Source of the DNA: Thermopolyspora flexuosa
GTDB lineage: Bacteria; Actinomycetota; Actinomycetes; Streptosporangiales; Streptosporangiaceae
NCBI RefSeq assembly: GCF_006716785.1
Contig: NZ_VFPQ01000001.1
Span: forward strand, 2,852,001 to 2,916,000
DNA length: 64,000 nt
Reading direction: 5' to 3'
A program made the position numbers and the translations under genes. The notes under the pieces are model-generated. The model was not told the DNA's origin. It searched no databases and saw nothing but the letters and a program-made list of their open reading frames with translations. This document shows positions 35,543 through 46,010 of the stretch, piece by piece; positions within the stretch are counted from its first letter, which is position 1, and each line of letters begins with the position of its first letter.

Positions 35543-36200
35543 ATGACGTCACCAAGCCCCACCGCTCAGCGCCGCGTCGACGAACTGGTCGCGCATGTCG
35601 TCGGCGAGTATGTGTCCGAGCTCCAGCGGGGCTACCTGGACGATCACAGCGTGGCTGGCGGTCGCGGCCCTGGCACAGCTGCGGCGCGGCGCGGGGAAAC
35701 TGATCCAGGACGTGCCGGATCTGTGGGGTGTGTGCGGCATCGAGCGCCTGTATGCCGACGAGGACGGTCTGCACCACAACCAGCCCGAGCACGTCCAGCT
35801 GAAGGCGGAGAACGCCATGTTCTTGGCGGTGACCCTGTATGCGCTGCATCAGCAGTCGCACAGCAAGGACAGGATGCATCGCCCCGGGGTCGGGCTGGGC
35901 ACCGCGGTACGCCGTCTGATGCCTGAACACACGATCGATGAGCCGATCCGCCGACGGTTTGTCCGGCTGGGGACGGCCACCGATCTCGAGGCTCTCGCCT
36001 ACCGGTTGCGCGAGATCGTCTCCCTGCTGCGCCGCGAGGCCATCCCCCTCGACTACGCCCTGCTGGCCTCCCAGCTCTACCAGGCCCAGTTCCCGGACGG
36101 GCTGCGTCAGGTCCGCCGGCAGTGGGGCCGCAGCTTCCACACGTACCGAACCGAGTCCTCCTCCAACGGGGAGGTCGAGACCGTGAAGGATGATCGATGA
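35543..36200 (+). pseudogene. casB: Cascade small subunit Cse2 (CasB), frameshifted
   Basis: The N-terminus is in one frame from ATG 35543 (MTSPSPTAQRRVDELVAHVV... ending GYLDDHS), with a GAGGAAGGCG ribosome binding site. The rest is in the next frame from about 35650 (AWLAVAALAQLRRGAGKLI to the stop at 36200), which continues correctly through VPDLWGV, HQQSHSKDRMHRPGVGLGTAVRRL and LRREAIPLDYALLASQLYQ. One base too many (or two too few) lies between about 35640 and 35655. A gene starting at ATG 35595 in the second frame would replace the first helix by MSSASMCPSSSGATWTIT. Cse2 forms the belly dimer of Cascade that holds the non-target strand. The rest is well conserved, so a sequencing error or very recent lesion is possible. 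Confidence 0.8.
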
Positions 36201-37390
36201 GCCGGACCATCCTGGAAATCCACGCATTGCAGACCGTGCCGCCGAGCTGCCTCAACCGCGACGACACCGGAACCCCCAAGAGCGCGGTCTACGGCGGGGT
36301 ACGGCGGGCACGGGTGTCCAGCCAGGCGTGGAAGCGGGCGATCAGGCGAGCGTTCCATGACCGGCTCGACCCCTCCGAGCTCGGTGTCCGCACCCGTCAG
36401 GTGGCCAAGGCGCTCGCCGAGCGCATCACTGCGCTCGATGGATCGATCGGCGAGCAAGAGGCCTGGTCGCTGGCCGCCGAGACCGTCCAGATCGCCACCG
36501 GAACGAAGATCGAGCCCCCGAAGCGCAAGGCGGACAAGGAGGACGCCGAGCCGGTGGCGCCAGAATCGAAGTACCTGCTGTTTCTCAGCGCTCACCAGCT
36601 TCAGGGCTTGGCCGAGCTCGCGGTAAAAGCCCGCGGGGCGGGATCCGTCAAGGACTTCTTCAAGGACAAGGGCAACAGGGACCTTGCCCGGCGGATCGCC
36701 AACACCCGTCACTCGATCGACATCGCCCTGTTCGGGCGGATGGTCGCCGATGCGACCGACATCAACGTCGACGCGGCCGCGCAGGTCGCGCACGCCATCA
36801 GCGTGCACCGGGTGGACATCGAATCCGACTACTACACGGCCGTCGACGACTTCAAAGGCCAGGAGGACGACCGGGGCGCGGGAATGATCGGCACGGTCGA
36901 GTTCAACTCGGCGACCCTCTACCGCTTCGCCGCGCTCGACATCGACCTGCTTGGCAGCAACCTCGGCAAAGGCCTGCGCGAGGACGAGCCGGTGAGCGAG
37001 CCCGTGCGTCGTGCCACGGAGGCCTTCGTCGAGTGCTTCCTCACCTCTCTGCCCACCGGGAAGATCAACACCTTCGCCAACCACACCCTGCCGGAGGCTG
37101 CGATCATCAAGCTGCGCTCCTCACGGCCGATCAGCTTCGTGGGCGCCTTTGAGGAGCCGTGCCGAACCGAGCCGGAGATCGGCGGCTACATGCGGCAGGC
37201 ATGCCAGCGCCTGGCGGCCTACATCCCGGAGATCGAGCGGGCCTACGGCGTCGGCGAGGACGATCCTTGCTGGGTGCTGCAGGTGGGCCACGCGACCGAG
37301 GCGTTGGCCGGCCTCGGCGTCCGGCTTCCGCTCCCCGAGCTGGTGCCGGCGGTCGGGGCGGAGGTGGCGCGACGGCAGGGCGGCGCATGA
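36197..37390 (+). CDS. casC: Cascade backbone subunit Cas7e (Cse4/CasC)
   Basis: 397 residues. Cas7 RAMP protein with LEIHALQTVPPSCLNRDDTGTPKSAVYGGVRRARVSSQAWKRAIR, the conserved N-terminal strand and RNA-contact region, followed by IDIALFGRMVAD and GKINTFANHTLPE. Six copies coat the crRNA. It overlaps cse2 by four bases (ATGA) and cas5 by four. Confidence 0.96.
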   Translation: MSRTILEIHALQTVPPSCLNRDDTGTPKSAVYGGVRRARVSSQAWKRAIRRAFHDRLDPSELGVRTRQVAKALAERITALDGSIGEQEAWSLAAETVQIATGTKIEPPKRKADKEDAEPVAPESKYLLFLSAHQLQGLAELAVKARGAGSVKDFFKDKGNRDLARRIANTRHSIDIALFGRMVADATDINVDAAAQVAHAISVHRVDIESDYYTAVDDFKGQEDDRGAGMIGTVEFNSATLYRFAALDIDLLGSNLGKGLREDEPVSEPVRRATEAFVECFLTSLPTGKINTFANHTLPEAAIIKLRSSRPISFVGAFEEPCRTEPEIGGYMRQACQRLAAYIPEIERAYGVGEDDPCWVLQVGHATEALAGLGVRLPLPELVPAVGAEVARRQGGA

Positions 37391-38097
37391 GTGTCCTGTT
37401 GATGCAGCTCGCAGGACCGCTGCAGTCCTGGGGCTCCTCCTCACGATTTGCTCGGCGGTCCACGGAACCGGCACCGACGAAAAGCGGTGTGATCGGGCTG
37501 CTGGCCGCCGCTCAGGGGCGTCGGCGAGGCGCCGATCTCACCGATCTCGCCCGGCTTCGCTTCGGTGTCCGGATCGACCAGCCGGGTGTCTCGGTGCGGG
37601 ACTTCCAGACCGCGCATCACTTCGTCACGGACGCGGCGATGCCGGTGTCCGAGCGCTACTACCTCGCCGACGCGGTCTTCGTGGCCGCGGTCGAAGGCGA
37701 GCAGCGGCTCATCCACGACCTGCACCGGGCCTTGCGCACCCCGGCGTTCCTGCCCTATCTGGGCCGACGCTCCTGCCCGCCCGCTCGCCCGATCGACCTG
37801 GGAGTACGCGACGACCTCACCCTGGTCGAGGCGCTGGAGCGGGAGGAATGGCACGCGGCCCCATGGCACCAGCGGCGACACCGCGACAGGTACGTCACGC
37901 TTGAGGCGTTGGTCGAGGCGACCCCCGAGGACGGGCCCGCCGATACCCTGCGCGACCAGCCAGTGAGTTTCGACCCGCTGCACCGCCGCTATGCCCTGCG
38001 TGGAGTGCTGCGGCTGTCCTTCCAGATCCCCAATCCCGCCGCGCGCTCCGCCGCAGTGCCGAGCCATGATCCGACAGCCGTGCTGAGAGGCACCTGA
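37387..38097 (+). CDS. casD: Cascade subunit Cas5e (CasD)
   Basis: 236 residues. Starts MSVLLMQLAGPLQSWGSSSRFARRST followed by PTKSGVIGLLAAA, the signature of Cas5e, which binds the crRNA 5' handle. The start overlaps the cas7 stop (ATGA) and its stop shares a base with the cas6e start. Confidence 0.95.
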   Translation: MSVLLMQLAGPLQSWGSSSRFARRSTEPAPTKSGVIGLLAAAQGRRRGADLTDLARLRFGVRIDQPGVSVRDFQTAHHFVTDAAMPVSERYYLADAVFVAAVEGEQRLIHDLHRALRTPAFLPYLGRRSCPPARPIDLGVRDDLTLVEALEREEWHAAPWHQRRHRDRYVTLEALVEATPEDGPADTLRDQPVSFDPLHRRYALRGVLRLSFQIPNPAARSAAVPSHDPTAVLRGT

Positions 38098-38786
38098 TGT
38101 ACCTCACCCGCTTTCGCATCAACATCGCCCGCATCGGTGCGCGGCGACTGCTCTCCTCCCCGCAGATGATGCATGCGGCGGTGCTGTCGTCCTTCGCCGA
38201 AGCCCCGAAACCGGACGCGGACGGCCCGCGCATCCTGTGGCGGGTCGACCGCGACGGCGCGGCCGCCACATACCTCTACATCGTCAGCCCGGCCAGGCCC
38301 GACCTGACCCACCTGGTGGAACAGGCCGGCTGGCCGGAGACAGGCCGATGGGAGACATTCGAATACGGCCCGTTCCTCAACCGGCTCACCAAGGGCGAAC
38401 AGTGGGCCTTCCGCCTCACGGCCAACCCCGTGCACACGGCCCGCCGCAAGAATGACGAACCGACGAAGATCACCGCCCACGTAGGCCTGCGCCATCAAAT
38501 CGACTGGCTCCTCAAACGCCAGGAACACGCAGGCTTCCGCATCGTGGAGAAGGCACCGGAGCGCCGGCTGATCCCCGAGCTGGACCGGTACGAGCTGCTC
38601 GTGCACAACCGGCGCAACCTCGTATTCAGGAAGGGCGGCCAGAAAGATCCGGTCACCGTGGTCGCAGTCACCTACGACGGCCGCTTGGAAGTCACCGATC
38701 CGGACGCATTGCGCCGTACCCTCACCCATGGCCTGGGCAGGGCGAAAGCCTACGGCTGCGGCCTGATGACCTTGGGGAAGGCCTAG
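38097..38786 (+). CDS. casE: crRNA-processing endoribonuclease Cas6e (CasE)
   Basis: 229 residues. Begins MYLTRFRINIARIGARRLLSSPQMMHAAVLSSF, with His26 matching the catalytic His of Cas6e proteins, and ends in the Gly-rich loop THGLGRAKAYGCGLMTL. It cuts each repeat transcript at the base of its hairpin and stays bound. Confidence 0.95.
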   Translation: MYLTRFRINIARIGARRLLSSPQMMHAAVLSSFAEAPKPDADGPRILWRVDRDGAAATYLYIVSPARPDLTHLVEQAGWPETGRWETFEYGPFLNRLTKGEQWAFRLTANPVHTARRKNDEPTKITAHVGLRHQIDWLLKRQEHAGFRIVEKAPERRLIPELDRYELLVHNRRNLVFRKGGQKDPVTVVAVTYDGRLEVTDPDALRRTLTHGLGRAKAYGCGLMTLGKA

Positions 38787-38788
38787 CC

Positions 38789-39751
38789 GTGGCGACGGCG
38801 GGCCGGCGGGGCGCTTCTTCGCCCCGGGAACTCACTCGAATGGGAGATCGCATCTCATTCGTCTACCTCGAGCGCTGCATCGTGCACCGCGAGGACAACG
38901 CGATCACCGCCGAGGACGCCGACGGCATCATCCATATTCCCGCGGCCACCATCGGGACACTGCTGCTCGGACCGGGAACCCGTGTCACTCACCAGGCCAT
39001 GGCGGTGTTGGCGGACTGTGGAGCGGGAGTCGTCTGGGTGGGCGAACGCGGCGTGCGTTTCTATTCCGGGGGCAGATCGCTCAACCGCTCATCCGCATTG
39101 GTCGAGGCCCAGGCCGCAAAGTGGGCCAATCGCCGCACCAGGCTGGAAGTAGCACGCGAGATGTACCGCATGCGCTTCCCCGACGAGAATCCTGACGGCC
39201 TGACCCGGCACGAGCTTCTCGGACGGGAAGGGCGAAGGGTCAAGGAGTGCTATCGGGCACATGCCGCGCGGGTCGGCGTGCCGTGGAACGGGCGGATCTA
39301 CACCCCTGGTTCCTTCGACTCGGGCGACCCTGTGAACCAGGCCATCACCGCAGCGGCCCAGTGCATGTACGGCATCGCCCAGACGACGATCCATGCACTG
39401 GGCTGTGCACCCGGTCTCGGCTTTATCCACTCCGGTCACGAGCTTGCCTTCGTCCTGGATATCGCTGACCTCTACAAGACCGAGATAGCCATCCCCATCG
39501 CGTTCGGCGTCGCTGCCGAAAGCCCGGAAGACGTGGGGCCTCGCACCCGCCGCGCCATACGCGACCACGTCAACGAAATCAACTTGCTGCGCCGATGCGT
39601 AAACGACATCAAACATCTCCTTCTGCCCGACGCGGAAGGAGGCGACCCCACCGGAGACGACTACGATCGCGTCACCCTGCAGAGTGACCACGGCGAAGTC
39701 GCGTCCGGCCGAAACTACGCAGGCCACGACTTCTACGAGGTGGAATGGTGA
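38789..39751 (+). CDS. cas1: Spacer integrase Cas1e
   Basis: 320 residues. Contains the conserved integrase residues: Glu in GREGRRVK, His in LGFIHSGHELAFV and Asp in DIADLYKTEIAIP. Cas1-Cas2 captures foreign DNA and inserts it at the leader end. GTG start two bases after cas6e; overlaps cas2. Confidence 0.95.
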   Translation: MATAGRRGASSPRELTRMGDRISFVYLERCIVHREDNAITAEDADGIIHIPAATIGTLLLGPGTRVTHQAMAVLADCGAGVVWVGERGVRFYSGGRSLNRSSALVEAQAAKWANRRTRLEVAREMYRMRFPDENPDGLTRHELLGREGRRVKECYRAHAARVGVPWNGRIYTPGSFDSGDPVNQAITAAAQCMYGIAQTTIHALGCAPGLGFIHSGHELAFVLDIADLYKTEIAIPIAFGVAAESPEDVGPRTRRAIRDHVNEINLLRRCVNDIKHLLLPDAEGGDPTGDDYDRVTLQSDHGEVASGRNYAGHDFYEVEW

Positions 39752-40098
39752 CGATCGTCGTCCTTACCAACTGCCCCGTCGGTCTCCGCGGCTTCCTGAC
39801 GCGATGGCTCATGGAGATTTCACCAGGTGTCTTTATCGGCAACCCGTCAGCGCGCGTCCGAGAGGCCGTGTGGACCGAGGTGCAGGCCTACGCGAACACA
39901 GGCCGGGCCCTCCTCGCCTACACCACCGATAACGAACAGGGCTTCACCTTTGAGACTCATGACCACAAATGGCATCCAGTGGATCACGAGGGCCTCACCC
40001 TGATCCGTCGCCCCAAGGAAGGAGCCGGCGTTGCCGCTGTTCCACCTCCGTCCGGATGGAGCAAGGCGGCAAAACGCCGCCGTTATGGCAGACGTTAA
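39745..40098 (+). CDS. cas2: Cas2e
   Basis: 117 residues. MVTIVVLTNCPVGLRGFLTRWLMEISPGVFIGNPSARVREAVW is the Cas2e (CasN type) N-terminus; a C-terminal basic tail follows. Structural partner of Cas1 in the integration complex. ATG 39745 overlaps the cas1 stop by seven bases. Last gene of the cas operon, 50 bases before leader 3. Confidence 0.95.
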   Translation: MVTIVVLTNCPVGLRGFLTRWLMEISPGVFIGNPSARVREAVWTEVQAYANTGRALLAYTTDNEQGFTFETHDHKWHPVDHEGLTLIRRPKEGAGVAAVPPPSGWSKAAKRRRYGRR

Positions 40099-40149
40099 GC
40101 AGTTCGCCTCTTACCCCACCGATGGCCGCACTACCTCCGGCGACTGGCA

Positions 40150-40238
40150 CCCAGGCCGATGAGGTCGGCGATATGTCCGTTTCTGCAAAAGTGCTCGGAA
40201 ACCGCCTCGTCTCCGCCTAAACTCGCAGGTCAGGAAGT
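40150..40238 (+). promoter_or_regulatory. CRISPR leader 3
   Basis: Very similar to leader 1: GGCGATATGTCCGTTTCT, AAGTGCTCGGAAAC and TAAACTCGCAGGTCAGGAA precede the first repeat of array 3. Confidence 0.85.
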
Positions 40239-41853
40239 GTGCTCCCCGCGCACGCGGGGATGATCCCTCCCCGCCGGCGGCGAACTCGGTGACCGCGCGG
40301 TGCTCCCCGCGCACGCGGGGATGATCCCTGGTCGATCTGCACGCCGTACCACTCGAAACTGTGCTCCCCGCGCACGCGGGGATGATCCGGCCGCCAAGGA
40401 CGTCGTCAATAATGCGATCCGGTGCTCCCCGCGCACGCGGGGATGATCCCGCCACTGCTGGAGCGAGCCGTACGACGAGCAGGTGCTCCCCGCGCACGCG
40501 GGGATGATCCCATCTGGCGCGCCCTCTTCGACGCCGCCAAAAAGTGCTCCCCGCGCACGCGGGGATGATCCGACCACCCTCGTCGGCAACCTGGTGCGGT
40601 CCTTGTGCTCCCCGCGCACGCGGGGATGATCCGAATACGTCGGTGCCGCGGTAATCGCGAAAGCCGTGCTCCCCGCGCACGCGGGGATGATCCCGCATCA
40701 CCCCACTTGGCGCGGCACACGCACGGCGTGCTCCCCGCGCACGCGGGGATGATCCCATCAGCGCAGGTAGTAGCCATCAGCGCAGGTAGTGCTCCCCGCG
40801 CACGCGGGGATGATCCCTACTGGATGCGCAGGCTCGCGGGCGCGGTGTGGTGCTCCCCGCGCACGCGGGGATGATCCCTCCGGGGTGCTGCTCCCCGAGC
40901 ATGGGCGGGGGTGCTCCCCGCGCACGCGGGGATGATCCCCACTCGACCGGCCGGGTGAACGGCGGCCCGGCGTGCTCCCCGCGCACGCGGGGATGATCCC
41001 AGCCCTTGGACCTGGCCGACGAGCCAGTTCCAGTGCTCCCCGCGCACGCGGGGATGATCCCGAGGGCGACCACGGCGGCGTGCAGGGCGGGCTGTGCTCC
41101 CCGCGCACGCGGGGATGATCCCCTCAAGTTCGGTTTTCAACGAACCGAAACGGGGTGCTCCCCGCGCACGCGGGGATGATCCCTGGCAAGGCGGCCCCGA
41201 CCCAGCCGACCAAAGGTGCTCCCCGCGCACGCGGGGATGATCCCGCCCTCTACCGCCTCGCCGTGCAGCAAGAGCCGTGCTCCCCGCGCACGCGGGGATG
41301 ATCCCTGGGCCGCGGCCGGGACGAGGGTGAGGTCGAGGTGCTCCCCGCGCACGCGGGGATGATCCCGCCTTCGGGCCACCTACAGGAAGCGCGCCGGAGT
41401 GCTCCCCGCGCACGCGGGGATGATCCCCGCTGGCGGTGGCTCGCCGACAAGGCCACCCGGTGCTCCCCGCGCACGCGGGGATGATCCCGACTAGGCCCGG
41501 GATGGTGCGTAGGCCGCCCCGTGCTCCCCGCGCACGCGGGGATGATCCCCCATCGGCGAACGTCGCCGCCAACCTCTGCGCGTGCTCCCCGCGCACGCGG
41601 GGATGATCCCGCCACGGCGGGGTCATACCCCACGCGGACGTCGTGCTCCCCGCGCACGCGGGGATGATCCCGACATCGCGCTCGACCTGGGTGACACCAC
41701 TCCGTGCTCCCCGCGCACGCGGGGATGATCCCGTCGATCTGCTCTCCCGGATCCAGCGCACGGAGTGCTCCCCGCGCACGCGGGGATGATCCCCAGAACC
41801 TCGGCCTGGACAACTTCGGTGGCGAGTGCTCCCCGCGCACGCGGGGATGATCC
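40239..41853 (+). CRISPR. CRISPR array 3, 27 repeats, type I-E
   Basis: I counted 27 repeats of 28 bases identical to those of array 1, period 61. The leader is on the left. The last repeat is intact and followed by only 12 bases of spacer before the IS terminal repeat, so the old end was cut off. The spacer at 40756-40788 contains an internal direct repeat, CATCAGCGCAGGTA twice. Confidence 0.97.
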
Positions 41854-41865
41854 CATGGAGGGCCA

Positions 41866-43260
41866 CGTCCGCTGAGGTGGTGTAAAAGCAGCCACCGCGT
41901 GATCCGTTTCCCGCAGGTTAAGCGGTAAGCGACTCAGGAAGCCGCTCTTGGTCCGGTGTGCCGCCGGCAATCACCTGAAGCCGGATCTTGGCCAAGATGT
42001 CCAAGCCCATGGAGCGGCGGGATTCGGTCCACTCGCCGGTCTGCTCGGCCAAAACCGCGCCGACCAGCCGGATGATCGCAGCCCGGTCCGGGAAGATCCC
42101 CACCACATCCGTGCGGCGGCGGATCTCTTTGTTCAGCCGTTCCCGGGGATTGTCCGACCAGATCTGCCTCCAGATCTCCCGGGGGAAGGCGGCGAAGGCC
42201 AGAAGGTCGTCACGGCCCGCATCCAGGTGGTCGGCGGCGGCAGGATACTTGGCTGCAAGGGCGTCGACGACCCAGGCGTGCTGGGTGCGCATCTGCCCGG
42301 CCGATGGCTGGTCGAAGATCGTGCGGACCAGCGTGGCGACCCAGGGCTGGGCGGACTTGGGCACCGTGGTGAGCAGGTTGCGCAGACAGTGGGTACCGCA
42401 GCGCTGCCAGGCGGCGCCGGGCAACGTGGCGCCGATCGCCTCGACCAGCCCGGTGCGGGCGTCGGAGACCACCAGCCGCACGCCTGACAGGCCGCGGGCG
42501 ACCAGGCCGCGCAGGAACGCAGCCATCCGGTGCCGTCCTCGCCTGAGGTGACCTCAACCCGCTGCCCGTTGGCGTTGACCGCTGTGGCGATCAGGACGTG
42601 CACGTTGATGGTCCGCCCGCCTTCGCGGACCTTCTGGGTGAGGGCGTCCAGCCACACAAACGTGCAGGGGCCGGTGTCCAAGGGGCGGATGCGGAAGGCC
42701 TCCACCTGCTCGTCCAGCGTCTTGGCCATGGCCGAGACCTGGCTTTTGGAGATGCCGGAGATGCCGAGCTGCTCGACGAGCTTGTCCATGCGTCTGGTGG
42801 ACGCCCCCAGAAGGTAGCTGGTGGCGATGACGCTGATGAGGGCCTGCTCGGCACGGCGGCGCTGTAGCAGCCATTCGGGGAAATACGGCCCCCTTCGCAG
42901 CTTGGGGATGGCGAGCTCGATGGTGCCGGCGCGGGGTGTCCCATTCGCGTTTGCGGTAGCCGTTGCGGTGGTTGGCCCGCTGGGCGCTGCGCTCGCCGTA
43001 GGCGGCGTTGCAGAGGCTGTCCGCCTCGGCTGGCATCAACGCCTCGGCCATGGTCTTCACCATGGTTCGCGACAGATCGGGATCCTGGGCCTGGATCTGC
43101 TCTGCAAGCCAGGCGGCGGGGTCCAGGCTGTTGCCGGCGGCCATCGCTTGTCCTCCTTCGATCTTGACCGGGAATCACGAAGGATCTACGCGATGGCCGC
43201 TTCGTGTGTCCGGCGGCGTTCCTGTCACCTGGTCAAACTCTTACACCACTTCCGTGGACG
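41866..43260 (-). mobile_element. IS256-type insertion sequence remnant
   Basis: Imperfect 23-base terminal inverted repeats at 41866-41888 and 43238-43260, both with CGTCC and GTGGTGTAA in the same positions (19 of 23 match). Length about 1.4 kb, normal for IS256. No matching 8-base target duplication is visible outside the ends. It lies between the tails of arrays 3 and 4, whose repeats face opposite ways. Confidence 0.8.
41918..43144 (-). pseudogene. IS256-family transposase broken by two frameshifts
   Basis: The protein is spread over three frames. N-terminus from ATG 43144 (AGGAGG site upstream) with LDPAAWLAEQIQAQDPDLSRTMVKTMAEALMPAEADSLCNAAYGERS... up to REWDTP; the frame then changes near 42937, where an extra C lengthens a C-run. 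The middle segment includes MDKLVEQLGISGISKSQVSAMAKTLDEQV and the catalytic Asp in TFVWLDALTQKVREGG, up to VEVTSGEDGTGW near 42530. The last segment has VVSDARTGLVEAI (second Asp) and SDNPRERLNKEIRRRTDVVGIFPD (catalytic Glu region). Together about 408 residues, near full length, so the lesions are probably recent. Confidence 0.88.
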
Positions 43261-43267
43261 CAGCTGG

Positions 43268-45795
43268 GGATCATCCCCGCGTGCGCGGGGAGCACGGGCC
43301 GTTCGAACAGGCGCATGGCGCGGGCGAGGGATCATCCCCGCGTGCGCGGGGAGCACCCGTTCAGCTCGGCGTAGACGGTGTCGTGCTTGGGATCATCCCC
43401 GCGTGCGCGAGGAGCACATCGTGCCGAACGGCCCGGCCCGCAGCACCGTGGGATCATCCCCGCGTGCGCGGGGAGCACGTGACACTGTATGAAATCGCCG
43501 TAGGCAAACCGGGATCATCCCCGCGTGCGCGGGGAGCACCCGCCCCAATAGATCACCACCGCCCTCCAGGGGGGATCATCCCCGCGTGCGCGGGGAGCAC
43601 GGCGACCTGTACGGAAGGGCTGTCGGTGCCGCGGGATCATCCCCGCGTGCGCGGGGAGCACTTCGGGGAGACCGCGAGCAAGGAGGGATGGTCGGGATCA
43701 TCCCCGCGTGCGCGGGGAGCACACCTGGGCGGCGGCTTGGAGTTTGCGGACGGTGGGATCATCCCCGCGTGCGCGGGGAGCACACCGAGGCGACGATCGT
43801 CTGCGGACGCTCCGAGGGATCATCCCCGCGTGCGCGGGGAGCACAAGGTCCGTAGCGAGCTGCTGCTTGACGAGCGGGGATCATCCCCGCGTGCGCGGGG
43901 AGCACTCCCACCTGGGCTGCGCCTCGACGTCCCCCGGGGGATCATCCCCGCGTGCGCGGGGAGCACCCGACGAGGAGTACGCGGCGACCCTGGAGGCCGG
44001 ATCATCCCCGCGTGCGCGGGGAGCACTACGCCGTGCTCGCGCTGGTCGGTTCGAGCGGGGGATCATCCCCGCGTGCGCGGGGAGCACAATCCGCGGAGGC
44101 GGCCTTCGGCGCGTGCGTCGGGATCATCCCCGCGTGCGCGGGGAGCACAGAGGCTTTGCTGAGCTTGACTAGCAAGAACAGGGATCATCCCCGCGTGCGC
44201 GGGGAGCACTTCGCTGCGGCGATCAGCGGCGATCTGGAGGCGGGATCATCCCCGCGTGCGCGGGGAGCACGGCGCCGTCGTGGCCCTGCTGAACGACGAG
44301 GAGGGATCATCCCCGCGTGCGCGGGGAGCACCGCCGGGGACGTCGGCGGCGGAGGGGTCGCGGGGGATCATCCCCGCGTGCGCGGGGAGCACGAGACCAT
44401 GACCCGCCCGCCCACGAATGCGCTGGGATCATCCCCGCGTGCGCGGGGAGCACACGATCCACGATATGCGGCACACCTGCGCCTCGGGATCATCCCCGCG
44501 TGCGCGGGGAGCACTCGCGGTGGCACGCCTCAGTCGTCATGATGGTGGGATCATCCCCGCGTGCGCGGAGAGCACCGCAGGCGAGGCTTCATCGGGTCGT
44601 AGTCGGCGGGATCATCCCCGCGTGCGCGGGGAGCACGGCCCGGCGGGCGGCCACGGCGCGCTCCAGCCGGGATCATCCCCGCGTGCGCGGGGAGCACGGC
44701 CCGGCGGGCGGCCACGGCGCGCTCCAGCCGGGATCATCCCCGCGTGCGCGGGGAGCACGGTTCGAGCATCGGCGTCCCTGAGGCGGCGCGGGGATCATCC
44801 CCGCGTGCGCGGGGAGCACGGCTCCTGCGCCGTCGAGGCCGACCTGTCCGTGGGATCATCCCCGCGTGCGCGGGGAGCACGGTTCGAGCATCGGCGTCCC
44901 TGAGGCGGCGCGGGGATCATCCCCGCGTGCGCGGGGAGCACGGCTCCTGCGCCGTCGAGGCCGACCTGTCCGTGGGATCATCCCCGCGTGCGCGGGGAGC
45001 ACGAGGCGACGGCCGCCGAAGTGCTGATCGGCGGGGGATCATCCCCGCGTGCGCGGGGAGCACGGCGACCGGTGCCGCCGGATCCCGCAGTCCGCGGGAT
45101 CATCCCCGCGTGCGCGGGGAGCACTGGCGCCTCGATCGCCGCCCGGGGGCCGCACTGGGATCATCCCCGCGTGCGCGGGGAGCACAACCCAATCCATCAC
45201 ACCCGCACCCCAAACCAGGGATCATCCCCGCGTGCGCGGGGAGCACCCGACCAGGCCACCCGGGACGCCTTCACCGTGCGGATCATCCCCGCGTGCGCGG
45301 GGAGCACTGCCCGGCACCGAAGTTGGTCGTGCTCCCCATGGGATCATCCCCGCGTGCGCGGGGAGCACGTCCCGCAGCACAGCACGAGGTTGGACAGCCG
45401 GGGATCATCCCCGCGTGCGCGGGGAGCACCGCACCAGCGCCCGGATCAGGGCGTCCTGCTCCGGATCATCCCCGCGTGCGCGGGGAGCACTACTTGAGGC
45501 CGATCTCGCCGTACATCTGCCGCGGATCATCCCCGCGTGCGCGGGGAGCACGGGGTCGAGCCCATGACCAGGCTCGACCTCGCGGGATCATCCCCGCGTG
45601 CGCGGGGAGCACTGTCTACCTCACGTTTCGCTTGTGACTCCAACAGGATCATCCCCGCGTGCGCGGGGAGCACGGCATGCCTGGTGGGTCGCTGTACTTG
45701 CGTTCGGGATCATCCCCGCGTGCGCGGGGAGCACGCCTTGGCGATGTGGCGGGCGATCCGCTTGGCCGGATCATCCCCGCGTGCGCGGGGAGCAC
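43268..45795 (-). CRISPR. CRISPR array 4, 42 repeats, type I-E
   Basis: I counted 42 repeats on the minus strand with the same 28-base repeat as arrays 1 and 3, period 61. The leader is on the right. Repeats at 43390 and 44548 carry single changes. Two duplications are visible: the spacer after 44609 is repeated after 44670+28, and a two-spacer unit (122 bases) is repeated in tandem from 44759 to 45002. The old end abuts the IS without decayed repeats. Confidence 0.97.
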
Positions 45796-45880
45796 ACTTC
45801 CTGACCTGCGAGTTTATCCGACGGACAAGCCGTTTCTGAGCACTTCTTCAGATACGGACATATCACCCATGGCCTCACTT
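45796..45880 (-). promoter_or_regulatory. CRISPR leader 4
   Basis: Minus strand: GATATGTCCGTATCTGAAG, AAGTGCTCAGAAAC and GGATAAACTCGCAGGTCAGG before the first repeat, matching leaders 1 and 3. Confidence 0.85.
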
Positions 45881-46010
45881 CGCCTCGGAGTAGGTATGAA
45901 GAACGCGCCCGTTGCAGGACGGCCGATCACGGGATCCGGACACGAACCGGCCGATCCGGGCGCGCCCAGGGGAACGGGTGCGCCCGGTAGCTCGGGTCTC
46001 GGGCCTGGTC

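Noticed and set aside
41918-43144. Programmed frameshifting in the transposase
   Set aside because: IS256-family transposases are normally made from a single frame, and there are two unrelated breaks, so decay is more likely.
41854-43267. Target-site duplication of the IS
   Set aside because: No identical 8-base sequence flanks the ends, even allowing the boundary to shift a few bases.
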